This document shows positions 12,924-26,560 of a DNA stretch of 64,000 bases, in pieces. The stretch is taken from assembly GCF_002999335.1 (NCBI RefSeq), contig NW_020312771.1:1-64000 (forward strand). The letters run 5' to 3'. This stretch comes from Cyclospora cayetanensis (Eukaryota > Apicomplexa > Conoidasida > Eucoccidiorida > Eimeriidae). The position numbers and the translations under genes are program-made. The stretch's first letter is position 1. Every line of letters begins with the position of its first letter. Under the pieces are notes generated by a model, which worked only from the letters and a program-made list of their open reading frames with translations, ran no database searches and had not been told where the DNA came from.

Positions 12924-15900
12924 TTAGCACAACTTGTCCTTTGCCGCCTGAAGCAGTTCGCGTCTAGCTCGCTCCCCTAACAGCTCAGGCTTCCCGGGGA
13001 TAACCTCCACTATAAGGCGTCGAAGCTGTTGCTGTACCGAAACACTGGAACACAGGGGATGGCTTTGAACTACCATTTGCAGTAAAAGCTCGTGGCCATC
13101 GAAGATCTCCTGTTCGTCCTCCATGAGCGGGAACCTACAAATCAAGCACAAAAAGTAATAGCACATTGTCAATGCCTTCAGACTCTTCTCTGGCTTTGCA
13201 AGGTGGTGCATACACATTCGTTGTTGCTAGCCGTTCCTGCAGGCGCGCTCAGTCTTAGCTGGCAACTGTGCAGCGCTTCCCCTGCATGCGTTCCTCACCA
13301 TGCCTCTAGGAGCTTTGCTAGCATTTCAGAGGCCTTCTCGAGATCTTGCTTCGGCCCAAACTGCACAAAGATCTTTAGAAGTGCACATGCAGCACAGTCA
13401 GCAACTGCTCTGCCACTTTCTGTGCGCAACAATGGACTTGAAAGGCACCGTTCAAGCGACTCAACTGCGCGCTGCAGAGAAGGGAGGAACAGCTCTGGAT
13501 GTCTTTGTGCCAGAGCGCCTGAAGTCGAATAATGCAGAAGGGAAGTGCGGCAACCAATGCGCTTCTATTCCAGCCCTACTGCCATTTCCTCCAGTACAGA
13601 GAAGTAGAAACTGACTGGGCACCCATTCCACAAAAACTTTAGCAGACCATCCAATTTCAATAGATATAATGGGGCCGTTAGACGTTGGCTCTCCAACAAG
13701 AGCACCGCGCATCTTCCCTGCATGAGACTACTAAGGGAAGTCATGGATATGCGGGCACAAACACCCGTGCAGCTAACAAGAAACTGCCCCTAAAAGAGAA
13801 TTGCATCCTTACCCATTCCGTACGCCGAAGCTGAAATAGCGAGCAAGTGGTCTTCATCGCTGATGTATTCGGGCTGCGAACCCACAGCCAGCAGCGCCCC
13901 CGGGAGGAAAACAGTGCTGTACTCCACCGTCCCTGAGGGGTCCCCGTAGTTTATAGCGTCGGCGTAAATGCAGAGCGCAGCAACCTGCGAATTCTCAATG
14001 TGGCAACACGCAAACGCAACTAGAGATATCCAGGAGCCGAATACACTTTACACATCAAGTATAACAGTCTGCATAACCGAGTTTTGGCACAATCGTTCCC
14101 GCCATACGCAGTTTCTCTGCTGCCGCCCCAAGGCTTTGCTGAAGGCTTGCCTCGGCGTGTACGGATGAACATATTACCTTTCCATAGTAGCTTGATTGCT
14201 CGTGTGCCAGGAGGGCGCCGTATGGCAGCCGCAAGTGCTCGTGAAAGTGCGGGAGGCATTCAGAACCGTACACCTAAAAGGCGAAACAATTCACACACGC
14301 AGCACTGAGCTGTTTTCAGAAAAAGCGCCGCCATCTCGCCAGTTGCCCTCGAAGCTGCAGCCCTCCTATAGCGACTGTGGCATGATGAAATCTAGCCACA
14401 GGCAGTTTCAGTGTACTTGCGTCACCCTAGATAGTAATGACCACTCGAAAAGCGAAACAAAGGAATCAACTTTGTGCTGCTAGACGCATGGTTCAGTGGA
14501 TCGACAGCACGTGACTGCACCAGTAGTAGAAGACACATCGCCCAACAAGGGCAAACTGGGGGTGTCTTACCTTGAAGAAACTACCAGAACACTGCATCAC
14601 GGAGTCATAGTAGGTGCTGCTGTCCTCCTCTCCTTCATCGTCGCTCAGATCCTGCAAATTCAGAAGCCAAGAGACCTCAAACAAATGAAGTAGCAGCGCC
14701 CTAAAAAAAGCCCTCCTTTTAGATCACCAGATCCAAAGGGGCTCCGCCATGCAGATAGAGGCCAGACTTAAAGCCCTAGAAATTCACAGACACTTACCTC
14801 CCAGTCATCGTCTTGCTGTTCCTTATTGGCGAGACGTTCGAACTCCCGTGTCAACACTCTGCACCAGACATTAGAGCGCCATTGTTTGCTGCGGCTCTAG
14901 AGGCAGCCTGTCCCTGGCACTTCAAGGCTTTAAACATGTCCCTCAATACCTTAAGCTGAGAAAGCGTGAGGCGTTTGAACTGGAGTCAACATAGGTAGGG
15001 CAGCGCAACATCGCTGTGTATGCAGTTATGTATATATGTATGCAGTTAGGTATGTATGTATGTATGCATGCATCTGTGTGAGTGTATTAGAGGGGTCGCG
15101 CGAGGCATACGGAAGCATGAGTTTGCCCATTCCAGCAAAAAGCTTCTCTAGCAACAGCGCCCTTTGCTGCTGCGGCACTTGGCATGCTTGCGGCAGCATC
15201 CCCTCCCTCTGCTTCTTCCCCTGAGCGCCAACTATTTGCGCCACTGCGGGAAGCATATGCTCAGCTGCGAGGGTTGCCTGAGATGGCAGCAGCTGCCCTT
15301 CGCCGCTCGACAAGAAAGCAGCAACCAGTTCCAATACAGCTGTTGCTGTTTGGCCTTGCTGTTCTGGTGAAGACTCTAGTGCAGCTAGGCATCCAGGCAG
15401 AGCCTGAAAGGATCCACACCACACATACGCACCCTACCCTTCTTGTCTGAACCCCCACACGAAAGGTTTACAAGATCCTCTCCTGCGCCCGAGCCGTCTA
15501 CTGGTTCTCTGACGCGTGAGATCCCCCTGCACGTATATACATATATATATATATATACAAATTAGCCTGCTGCGTGCAGTGTTTGCTTCCCCTAACGCAC
15601 ATCGAACGCCTCGCTGCGGACAATGGTGAACTCCGAAGAGCAGCTCTCAAGGACGGCGGCAGTCCATTCGATGGCCAAGACAAGGGGTGTCTGAGCTCCA
15701 CCAGCTAAAGCCAGTGCCCCTAGCAGCCGCAGAGCCGCGACGCGTTCCTCTACTGCCGCCTAAGGAAATGCAGGGAACCACAGAGAAAGGGCTTATTATA
15801 CGGCGGCAGGGTGCACGTGCATGTCTTGCATGCAGCAGTCTCCTTCCCTCATCCCCCCTGTCCCGCCCCCCTCCTCCCGCAGCGCAGCCTGCTCCACGGA

Positions 15901-18900
15901 GAGAACTCGCGAGCAACGGATGCTGGAAGTGCTGAAATGTTGTCTCTGTTCAATCCCGCATCCGATAAGGCCAGAGTCGAGCTAGCGGTTGGTGGCAGCT
16001 AGCAAAATCTACAGCCTATGGACGAACACGTACTGTGTTGATGGAAATGATTGTTTGCTTGCCCGTCTTGTCCTGTACCCGAAACTGCGAGACTCCCCCT
16101 TCCTCGGACAGTTCCGCGCCCGCATTCAGCGAACCTCCCGCAGACCCCAACTCCTCGGTAACCCCCAGCTGAAGGCCAGAAGAATGCACATCGAACTCCA
16201 AGATTTGGACAGCAAACAGTCCCACGCGCTCCTCCCCCTGCCAGGAAGCCAGCCACCCCAAGCCTGGCCATGGCACTGTGCCCGTGCTGCATGCACCTGC
16301 CCTCACAGGAGGAGCAGCTGCTGGAGGCCTACGCCGAAAGCGCTGCTTTTCGCTCTGATGCTGATTCGACTTGCGGAGCTCTTTGGCGGAGGCCAGCACA
16401 AAAAAAAGACCCCAATACCTCGTGTGTGCAGTACTGCACCACCTACCTTGATGTCTGTCTTGGCCTTCTGCAAGACGATAGCCATGAGCGGCTGCATTTG
16501 ATGCAGCAGCTCGGGGCCGCACGCTGGCGCAGCCACCGCGAGACACGACATAGCCGAACAGAAGACAGCCGAAGCTGCTGGAACTGCTTCGCAGGAGAGC
16601 ATGAGGCGGTGGATGCGGTCAACAAGCCAAGGGGCATCCTGCACCAGAGAGCAGACAGCTTGGCATGCAGAGACGAGGCTCCCACGCAAGAAGACGCCAC
16701 TGCCGAATAACAGCGCAGCAGCAACCAGAGGCCGCATGCAGCGGTGGCCAGACCGGCCAGGAGAGCCAACGCTCGCTACCCTTTTAGCCTGCAAGCAGCA
16801 GCAGACAGCAGCCACAACCCCTTTACCGGGCTAAAAACCTCCGTGCCCACGGCAGAGCCCAGATCCGCAGCGAACTCCACGGACGCCTGTAAGAGACAGC
16901 GGCCTGCATGCTCCTGCAGCAGCTGCTCCACTTTCTGATGCCCTGAGGGTTCTTCCCCCCCAAGAAGATTCCGCAGAGCCACTGCGAATGGCGGATAGTA
17001 AGGAATAAAGGAGGTGCCGCATGCCTGAAGTGAATGGACACGCGCTCTACCAAACTCAGCTCCCTTTTGACTCAGAAGGCGTCCTTAGCAGTTGCCAGCA
17101 GCACAACACGCGAAAATAGATGCAGCACAGCTCGCTTTGAGGAAAAAACGACTTCTCTCTAAGGCCCTTCCCCCCCTTCCCCTCCATCCGGCGAGGAGGC
17201 GCTATTCTCTCTTCGCTATTCTCTCTGGCCACTGCCAGCGTTCCACTGTACGCCGCGAGACAGCGTGGGCACAGCGGGTTTGTGTCATGTGCACGAAAAT
17301 AAAGGCACCTTAGCCAATGCGGAAGCGAGAGACAGCGCGAACTCTTGAGTCTGCAGGTCCTCGCTTGAGCATCCGGCGATGACCGCTGCGGAGACAGCAC
17401 GAAGAGGAGAGTACACCCGCGAAGGTGCTGCTTTAGAGTCCAGAAACTGCCCAGCAATTCCAGCGCTAGCTCTGCTATCCACCTACTCCCCCTTTTCACC
17501 CGCAGTATATCCCCCTTTCGCCCCCCTTAACCGATGAGGCAAAACAATTCCTTGGCTAAGAGAGTGCACGTACCCTGAGACAGAACACCATCCAGCTGGG
17601 GAACGACCTGCAAGTAAGCGCACACCACGAGCCTGGACCCTATAAGCGACATTTTACCAATGGCCATGAAATGGCATTGGTAAAAATACTTTTCCGTGCA
17701 AGGGGATCGACGTACGAAAGCCAGCGTCTGAGGAGACGGTTCTTCTCCCTCTTCGGGGGCAAGGCCCGAGAGAAAAGCCGCTAGAGCCAGAAGAGCCTGC
17801 CTCCGGCATCTAACAGACGGATCTGCAGCGCTTTCCTGTGAAAGCAGAGACAGCAGCTGCTCCCCGTGCTGCTGCTGCACCTTCCGTGACCACTGCTCGT
17901 CGTGCTGCAGCATCAGACCTAAACACTTCAGGCCCCCCCACCGCAAATGAGCAAAGGAGCTCTTCACGGCCGCCATGCAGGACGTTATCAGCTGAGATGG
18001 TCACACAACAACGCATTCTGCAGCTGGTGTATCGGGAAAGGGATGAACCCGCCAGCAGCAGCACTTAAGAAGAGCGCCCAAGGGAAGATTCACAAGAGAC
18101 GGTGCACTCTGAGGCACCCTCAGGCCCCACCGCCGCTCTTGACCCTTCCCCGTACGGCAAACGGAAGAGGCAACACGGCAGGCAGAAGCGAGCATCAGCG
18201 TGCATACAGGCTCCATGAAATTTCCTAGCAAGGGTCTGCAGGTATCGTCATCCAGCAGCAGGCCCAGGAGCTCGAGGGCTGAGAAGCCGTAGCGGGGTTC
18301 CTCTTGCTCAAGCAAGCGCGACACAATTTTCATCAGCATCTCCATAACGTCAGGGCTCCCTGATGCACATAGAGGGAGAAGAAAGAGCTAGGGAAGCGTC
18401 AATGGGAGCCACGCGCAAGAATCCTGCTGGATAGAAGCGAGACACGCCACGGAGCGAGCAAACGACGAAGCGAAACCAGAGGGGGGAGGAAGGCTATGGG
18501 CGATAGAAGGAGCCACACAGAGTAAAATGGCACCTACAGAGGAGGCAAAAAATGCACAGGAAAGAGCGTCTCTTTTTCCCTTAATTTATGTATGAATGTG
18601 CGTAATAAGGAGGGAATAGCCGTCGTTCAATCGACTGAGGATTCGCCAGGGACTGCCGTCGGGAGGCAACAGCCGGCAGACTGTGGGCACACACACCTGG
18701 CGAAGCAGCCTCAAGCTGGGGGTTTCTGGGGGCACCCTGATCATGACCAGGATTGTCGCACAAGGCTGCTGCAGCCTCTGCCATGAGCTCGAGAGCAACG
18801 GAATGCAATGTCTCTTCAGGAGTCTCCTCCTCCCTTGCCTGGGCCTCCCACCCTGCTGCGTCCTCCAAACCAGCAGGAGCAGCCACCGCTGCATCGGCCA

Positions 18901-20812
18901 GAATCAGCAGTAGGTCGTTCACGAGCGGTAGATGCTGAGGCGCAAACAAAGGAGCACCGGCAGCAAAGGGTTCGAAGGCCTCCAAAAGCGGCTGGACAGG
19001 CACTGCGCTGTGCAGAGCTCTCTCCTGTGGCGACGCTAGAAGGCGCATGTTCTCACGGCTAAGGGCAGCTATCGCAAAGTGCAGCAGCGGCAGGCTGGTG
19101 GCTTATGAAAGCGAAGGAAGCGACAGCCCATGCACCTTTCTTGAGAATTTAGGGGCACCCAGAAACGCGGCCGCTGCGAGCTGCAGGATCATCTGCAGCG
19201 CGTCTTCACCAACTGTTGCGGATTTGGACAGGATAGCCCTGACGCTCTCTAACAGCAGTGAATGATGGTCTTTGAAGAACTGTGAGCCTCTCTCCGCTAG
19301 CGAGAGGAGCGGTGCCAACAACTCGGGACGAGGCAGGCGGGTAACCAGCTGCAAGACCGTTGGGCAAAGAGAGCTGTAGGCGGCTGTTGCTGCCTTCTTG
19401 GCCTCTTTTGCCTGTACGCTGTCAGCCTTCCACCGGACTGTCCTGCATCACCGTCGAGCAGCAGCATCGAGACAGAGACGCGGCAGCAGCACTCGGCAGC
19501 GGCGGACGCATGCAGCGCGAGGCGTAGAAGCGGCTCTTACTGAGGAGCGGCGAGTGCATGCTGCAATTCGCTCAAGGGAAAGGAGTAGGGCTCTGAAACT
19601 CTGCAGAGGCCCCTCACAAGAAAAAAAAACCCGAAAAACGGCGTAGACCCCACAGGCTGACTCTGACTCACCGAACAAAGAGAGTGGCGAGGGCCTCTTC
19701 TGCAGCCGTGGCACTCTGCAAACAAGCCTCAACTAGACAGGCAGCACTATTGCGCAGCCCCTTTACGCCAGCGTACAGCCACGATGCGTCAGAGTGCTCT
19801 ATCGAGCTGCAACACGGGGGCTTAATTCTTGAACTGCGTCAACTCACACTTTGATAGAGACAACATGTGCAAAAATGCGATTGCGCAGACTGCGCATGAA
19901 GGATTTGAAATTAAAGGTGCTGCTGCGGGAAGGGGCCCGCCTTGCCCTCCTAGGCATCGAGACATCATACTCGTACCTCGACCTCTTGCTTCTGAAACGT
20001 GATATTCAGTTTTCTGACGATTTGAGGGGTGTAACGGACATACACCTCGGCCTCTGTGGCTTCCCCCAGTCGGTCCAAGAGCAACCATAACACGCATTCG
20101 TCTTCCTTCTGTCGCTCCTGCTGCTCCTGCGACTCCAGCCACTGCATGACCAGCCCGAAAGGCACCGTCTGGCTAATGCTCGCTATGCAGAAACACCCCG
20201 AACAAGCAAAGATAGAGACCTAAGGATTCGGTAAGAGAGAGAGAGAGAGCCCATCTTCATGGAGTGTACGAACATCTGCAGCCGCCAGAAGCGTGCAAGC
20301 TTGGGCATTTCACCGGCCCGAATAGACTGAGCTGAGCGCTACTTTGAAATCTGTGAAAACGGTGGCCTCACTTGTTGAGGGCAAGTGACGCCACAGTTCT
20401 CCAATGGCCTCAGCTGCAGCTTTTCGGAGGATCAAGGGGCTACCAGAAGAGAGAGCGCCGACGATATTTTGCATTACAGCCTCGATTAGCTGCTGCTTCT
20501 GCTGGGGGTTCGCGGCGAAGCTTTTCAACTTGCTGTGTGCATACCGACGCAGCAAGACGGCGGCCAGCTGCCCACTAGACACATCCAACTCTGATGTTGA
20601 CGCTGCGGCTGCTGTAGCAAGGGCAGGCAGCAGGTGGTCCAAGGGAGACTTGTTGAGCAGCTCCTCTGCGGCTCCGCGGACGGCAGTGTCCGCTGATTGC
20701 AGCTGCAGCAGAATCTGAATATCAGCACAGCAATCTGCACAGAGAAGATAACGCCTCGCTCCGCCGTGGGCAGCGCTGGCCTCCTCAGCAGCCAGGTTTA
20801 TTAGGGCATTCG
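12924..20812 (-). CDS. Importin-5/Kap121-like karyopherin beta
   Basis: Nuclear import receptor built of HEAT repeats; binds cargo and Ran-GTP. The 3' half was traced exon by exon in phase: 17716-17991, 17309 to about 17446, 16827-17024, 16447-16638, 16034-16237, 15601-15759, 15111-15403, 14798-14858, 14571-14651, 14178-14273, 13813-13984, 13299-13518 and 12924-13134. Upstream coding blocks lie near 17.56, 18.2-18.35, 18.7-19.1, 19.1-19.4, 19.7, 20.0-20.2 and 20.3-20.8 kb. Matches to the importin-5 pattern run in order: N-terminal 'GQLAAVLLRRY', 'FIPYYPPFAVAL', 'DLGSAVGTEVF', 'MQPLMAIVLQKA', an acidic linker 'DLSDDEGEED', 'ECLPHFHEHLRLPYGAL', 'AALCIYADAINYGD', 'SAYGMGALAQRHPELF', and the last exon 'WFPLMEDEQE'. 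Most introns are phase 0. The start codon was not found; the frame is open up to an acceptor at 20812. The C-terminus ends 'KDKLC'. Confidence 0.85.
15027..15078. repeat. TATG/TG microsatellite in importin intron
   Basis: Imperfect (TATG)n tract ending in GCATGCAT, inside the intron between the importin exons at 15111-15403 and 14798-14858. A second tract, (TA)n, lies at about 15533-15557 in the next intron upstream. Confidence 0.8.
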
Positions 20813-20819
20813 CTAGAAA

Positions 20820-22290
20820 CGAGAGGGCTCATAAGGGTAAGATCAGGGTTGGGATGCAAGGATCTCATGAGCAAGTATGTACATACACACACACACGCAT
20901 GCAATACATCATTACATGCGGTGCGGTCGCTTGTGTGCGTTGGCAGGGATGAATTTGGGGGACGATGAAAATGCAGAGCGCGCTATTTCAGTGCCTGGAC
21001 GGCCCCACATGGTATGACTGGCATGAAAATTACAGAGCAAGAAGGGTAGACCGACGTGGAGGGAAACACGTGAAGGGGGGAACGCGGGTTACGGAGGGTG
21101 AAGACTGCTGCGGCAGGAAACGCAGGTGGTCTCACCTCCTTCATGGAGTTATTGGTTTGGTTTGCAGGTACCGACATTTGCGGCATTCTGAATTGGGTGT
21201 GTGTGCGTGTGTGTATGTGTGTGTGCGTAGGTGGGATTAGGCGGGAGAAGCGGACAAGTGTGATGTGGAGAGGCGTGGCGCGATACACTTCAAGGAGGCC
21301 AAGGAAGCTGACTAATCTTTGCTAAGTGTTCGGCGGAGCAGTGGCAAGCTGCTGCAAGAGTAAGAAATAAAGAAGGCGGGGCGAAGGCTGGCACGGCTAT
21401 TGTAAAAGGGGGCAAGAGTCTGAAAGATGACGGTGCCGCGTGCAGAACCTGGGAACTTGATGAGCATTTCTCACATACATTGCACTACACCCTCTTTAAT
21501 ATAAGAAAGCCGGGAACTGCGGAAAGCTGAAGGCAGCAAAAGTCGGGAAAGGCATAGCACGCGGCAAGCGTATTGCTAGAGTGGGGTGGGGCCTCGCTCC
21601 CTCAGCCCCCTGCAGAGTGGCAGCACTGGAATGTCGGTGTTGGAGGGACCACCGAGGGAACCACTGGCGTTTTGTTTGCCAAATCTATGCCCTAGCGAAC
21701 GAAAACGAGGCTGCCGATGATCCAGTATTCTGAAGGACGCTGGGGAGGATCACACTCGCCGCTATGCGCATGAAGGGAAAGACCTGAGGCATCCGATCCC
21801 GCTGCCGCTGTCTGAAGGCTCCTAGCCTAAAACGACGGCCTTCGAACCATGCGAGATTTGCAGCAAGAATGCAACACTGGGAGACATTGCGAACTCTGCC
21901 CGAGGTGCTGCAACGCTTAAGGACCACTTCGTTGCCGGCCAGCGTGTAGTTTGGCAACTTGTCTAACACCGCTCATAGTCTGTCGTAGTATAGCTACGTG
22001 TTGGCTGCGCAGTTTGGCTGGCTCTAGCTTCTATGCAGGAAAAGTAGGAGGAATCTCGAACTCCAGGAGTGAACGTGCGCCTGTCTGCCAGCCATCTCTC
22101 TTTCCAGATCTGTGCATTGTGCAACAGTCCATCTCGGGCTCTTCGAAGAGGGATGCCTTTAGCTCCAAAGTAATGCACAATGGATAGACAGAGAGACAGA
22201 GACTGTCCATATAAAAAGTACTTCTCAACCTGGTCTCCCCTCTCGAAGTTCCAGAGGTAGGGCTTTGCGGGGTATGCTGCACTTAAGTAC
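20820..22290. other. Intergenic DNA with CA/TG microsatellites
   Basis: Holds a (CA)n tract near 20885-20900 and an imperfect (GT)n tract near 21198-21230. The remainder is anonymous G-rich and AT-rich sequence with no supported frame. It presumably includes the promoter and possibly the first exon of the importin gene. Confidence 0.45.
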
Positions 22291-22294
22291 TTTG

Positions 22295-22561
22295 TACCAT
22301 ACTACTTTAATAAAAAAAGAGACAAAATTTGAATTATTGGCTTTCGTGTCAGTATATTGTTTACTTCAGAGAGGTAGTAGCTCGATTTGACAAGACTCAA
22401 TGTTGTTGACGTGTGCTCTACTTGCGGTGTACAACTGACTGTGAACATCCGGCATGCATTAAAGGGGGAGCTACGCCTATCTTAGATGTCTCCCTCCCCT
22501 GACGCCTTTATACTAAGCGGCGCAGGCAAGCTGCTGAGAGAATTCTTCTGAAAAACACTCA
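22295..22561 (+). repeat. 5' LTR of element 2
   Basis: Aligns by eye with the LTR at 27535-27800. Both share, in order, an AT-rich start, 'TTGGTG/TTGGCT', a 'CAATGTTGT' word, and 'GTGTACAACT / GCGTGCAACT'. The sequence just downstream at 22.63-22.70 kb ('ACCCGCTCATCCACTG') matches the same position after the 5' LTR of element 3, which supports this being the 5' rather than the 3' copy. Confidence 0.6.
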
Positions 22562-23879
22562 ATGGCCTTCTATTACGTTCGTCAGGAATATAGAGGTACG
22601 GGGCTCACTAAGGGACCTCAGATAACGCGTGAGAGTTGGTAGCAGCCCATGGTTTTACATGCTTCCGCTACCCGCTCATCCACTGAGTGTGGATGCAGTG
22701 GGCCCTCAGGCTTCTTGCTGCAGCTATCTGGTTCCGATTCAGGCATTGGGTCATTCGATAATCCAATTTTCTTTGGCAACTGGCTAGAAAAAAAATCTAA
22801 CGATGAAAACTAAGGGTAGGTCCACTCCTGTGGGGGCTGCAGAGGTGTGCGTGCAAGGTAATGTAAACTGGTAGAAATGTATGATCTGTCAGCGGACAAA
22901 ATATCCATAGATATGTCGCTGAGATTATACCGACCAAAAACAATGGTGGCATTAAGGATGAAGAAGAGCCCGATATTTTGTCACCTGATTGGAAATATTC
23001 TTTGCCTGAAACTTCTTACCCCCAGAAGAAAAGAATCGAATGCCCAATTTAACATGTCTATTGGAGGGTGAAGCATTCTGACGGCAGCTCTATTCATTTG
23101 GACTAAGCCGTCTGCCTGCAGAGATTACTGCATTTGAGCCCTTCACACAAGCGCTTACCCATTGATTTATGCTAGACTGAGCTACATAGCAAGCTTGGGG
23201 ATAACTGAGAAAGCTGAAGTAGGGTATTCCACCAATAGATCTGTACATTGAGAAGTAGGACGCTTTGGATAGCAAAATCCACAACGCGGTCAAGTGGCTG
23301 CATTTTCACTGACTCGTCTGATGTCTTGCTTTGGGCGGTGAAGGTTGAACAGCGACTCAATAGGTGAACAACAGAATTGGCGAGGTTTTCACAAATGGAC
23401 TATCTACGGTTACAGGAGCAAATGAGCACAAGATGTGCGGTTTTGGCAGAAAGGAAAAGCCAATTCAAACCTCTGTAAGCAAGGTTTGCTGACGGACGGC
23501 AAGATGCGAGGGTTGGCAGGGCCACGGCAGTTACTGTTACTTTGAGTCATACTTACACCTCGTTAGATGGTTCGCGAGCCATGTGTTGGACCCGCGCACT
23601 AGAACGTAATCCTAGGTGTGCCATGTGTCACCCAGTGGAAGGCCCCCATGGGGCCACAGCTGAGCTTGGTAGTGATTAGTGTGCCAAGAGGCGCCAAGAA
23701 GAGGCAACTTTACATCTGTTCAACACCGCTCACTCCATCTACGATAAGCAAGGTACATTTGGCACTTCAACAAGATCAGGCAGAGTCTCCGTGCAGGTGG
23801 CTCGGGAGCGCAGAAGGGAAACAGTTCTAAGAAAGCGTCCTTTAGTAGCTCTGCAACTGGTTTTCTTTGGGGAATCCCA

Positions 23880-24620
23880 TTGAGCTTGGAGCTTAGGAAC
23901 AGTAGGATTGAGCAAATTCTCGAGGAGGAGTTTGCGTGTGAGCAAATTCTCGAGGAGGAGTTCGCGGATGTGCTACATAAAGACGACCTGCCAGCAGGTT
24001 GGTTACCTGCTGGTCGCACACCGTCTGAAGTTAACCGCTGGCTCAGCCCCCAAACTATGTTCCGCAGTATTGAAAGCCCCCACGGCATGCATAGAAGATT
24101 GAGCGACAGGCGGACGATTTGATAAAAATGCTGTATGCAGGGATCGCCAAATGCCTTTCGGCATAGACCCATATAGTTGTCGAATGATGGTACGTGCGTT
24201 TATGTAAGCCTCTGAACGTTACTATTAATTTTAAGCCCCCGATGTTTGAAGTGAGCGAAGGACTTGACAAATCACACGGATGCACAGTCTATTCGGCATT
24301 TGACTTCGCAGACGGTTTCCTACCAAAGCTCACCAACCCTAATGATTGGCACAAAATTCAGTTTCACATGTGCACTTACAGACTCGAGTATACCTGTGTG
24401 CTCTTTGTACTTTTCATTGCCCCGCTAAACTGCATTGTCAAGTAAGCCGTCATTTTAAAGAGCTTGTCTAGGAGGGCTTGATGTCTTACATGGACGACGT
24501 GTTAAGAGTCAGCCGAAACTTTCACGAGCACCTACGGTGTGCGCTTCAGCTGTTGTGGGACACGCAGTGGTACTTAAAGGCATGCAAGCATTTTTCTTGC
24601 AATAGAACATTTGCATTCCT
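23880..24620 (+). pseudogene. Reverse transcriptase remnant (element 2)
   Basis: The frame carries 'EEEFADVL', the leader segment typical of Ty3/gypsy pol, then 'YSAFDFADGF' (family 'FSKLDLRSGY') with 'WHKIQFHM' after it, then 'YMDDVLRVS' at the catalytic Y-x-D-D box, and 'HLRCALQLL...LKACKHFSC' followed by 'FLGLLV'. The frame changes and stops occur between these blocks. A 30-base perfect-length tandem duplication sits at 23910-23969. Confidence 0.7.
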
Positions 24621-24749
24621 GGGGTTGCTTGTTTTGTCTGGATGAATTAAGCCACGTCCGACAAAGTTGAGAAAATCAAAAGCGTGGCCTTTACCTGTGC
24701 AGCCTAGTAATGACGTTGCGAAGTTCTATGACAATACCTTGTTGCAAAA

Positions 24750-26560
24750 TTTCATTTCGTGATTTGCTAAGACCGCTGCTGCCCTGACCGATATGCTTAC
24801 GAAAGCACAGTCTACGGCGTGGAGAGAGAAGGTGGATGCTACAGCGAAGACGTTTCTCGGCCGCCTTCGACCTCCTCCGATACTTGCACTACCCTATTAT
24901 GAGCATGCCTTTTTCCTAGCAACCGAGGCCAAGGCTGTAGCAATGGGTGGTATAATCTCCTGACATGCTGGCTCTCCAAAATATCAAACTACTGCTTGTT
25001 ATCCTAATCGCTTGACTAGAACCGAGGAGCGGGGTCCTTCGAGGAAAAAGGAACTTTATGCACTGTGGTGGACACGGTTATCAGTCTTTTTTCTGTGTAA
25101 CCCAGAACTTTCAGGGCATTGATAGCCCTGGAGGTGTCCGACGGCTTAGGTGGCCTTGTATATCATGGCTTTTCAGTTAAGTATACTAAGGGCATCAACA
25201 ACGCAATTCGCCAACGCGCTCTCGCGACTCCCCAGTGGTTCAATACTTTGCAGCGCAATCGCTCTTTTGAGTGAGGATTTGCGGTGTTAATCGAATTTGC
25301 GTGCATCCTATGCTTCGGCTACCCATTTATCCACTAACACTGCCAAAATTTATCTTTATAATAGAATGAAGCACTACCACCTTGAGGATAGTCAGATGTG
25401 ATTCAAAAACGAAGCTGGGACTCCGTCGTCGGTTCACCGATACCCATAACCGCTCTCTCAAACACCTAGACTGGCATTTCTCTTTTGTTACTAAGACTTT
25501 TTCCCCTAGCGTGTCATTAGCGCTCAGCAGTCCTGGAATTCAGCACCTTCACAGCTTCCTGTTGAACCTTCGCTTCCACAACGGCCCGTCGCGTGCACCG
25601 AGCTGCTTCACTATGCATTTAACGCTGCTGGACGCCCGTGTTCGTGATTATCAGGTCATGTTGGGACTCAGTGCAGTGGAAAAGCTCAAAGTCCTTCTGG
25701 TGGCCTGGAGTGCGCCCCTTGGCAGAGAAGTATGCGCTGTCGTGCTCGGATTGTCAGCAGCTTAAGCGATGCAACCCTCCTAAGCCCGGTCTTTTGCAAA
25801 GCCACTTGATCCTAAACGGTTTTGCACAAAGTTGACTATTGCATGTGTTGCTGCGTTGCCGGAAGTCAGACACCAGGATAGCGTCTACGTCCTATTCAAC
25901 AGACTCAGCAAATATGCCCGTTACGTCCCTCACTTTAGTGCTGCCACGGCTAAGGAAGTTGCTGATTTATTTTTAGCTCATGACTAAAAGCCTCACACAC
26001 TTCCCATCGTCTGGATTTGCATTAGAAGCTTGAAGGCGCATTCTGGCGTGCCTTTTGACCCGCCCACACTTGGAGCACAACTTGACCACTGCGAAACGCC
26101 CTGAGGTAGGTGGATAGACAGAGAGCGACAGCCGCAGTCTTCTGTATTATTCGAGTGTCTCTGTTCACACAAGTCAACTGCTTGGCGTGCGTTTCTCCCT
26201 CGTGAGATAAGACCATGATAGTAAGTCTCTCTGACTGGGCTTCTCCTGCCTTCTTGGTCTATGCCGATGATTACTCTAGAGTCCCGGCCTGCACCTGGGT
26301 TTTCGCGATCAGTAGCCACTCTAGTGGACGGAGGAATTCAGGGAACAGGTGGCTAATGAACGCGAATGTATGCTCGACGCTTCAAATAGACAAGCACAGA
26401 AACATGGTAAGCGGCGATCTGCTGTGTGTTCAAACCTGGAAAATCATCCTGCTGGATCGGCAGGCTTGTCGAGCTGCATTAGAATGCGACCAAACAAAGG
26501 GGTATGTGGCCAGTTGGCAAGGAATACCTGGCCATTTTCCTGCGAAATAACGCTATCTTC
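24750..26560 (+). pseudogene. RNase H and integrase remnants (element 2)
   Basis: RNase H part: 'FAKTAAALTDMLTK', then 'ATEAKAVAMGGII' and 'SRKKELYALWW', matching the tether, the D-A-S-x-x-A-x-G-G-V strand (its Asp lost) and the E-K-E-L-L-A helix of the family. Integrase part: 'FWWPGVRPLAEKYALSCSDC' matches the zinc-binding W-W-P-x-M ... C-x-x-C segment; 'LFNRLSKYARYVPHF' matches the D-R-L-x-K-x-A-H-F-x-P strand. Downstream, 26.3-26.8 kb keeps a weak match to the C-terminal region of element 3 ('AEDLQGAAERLD' against 'AEDLWGAVKYLD'). Numerous stops. Confidence 0.65.
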
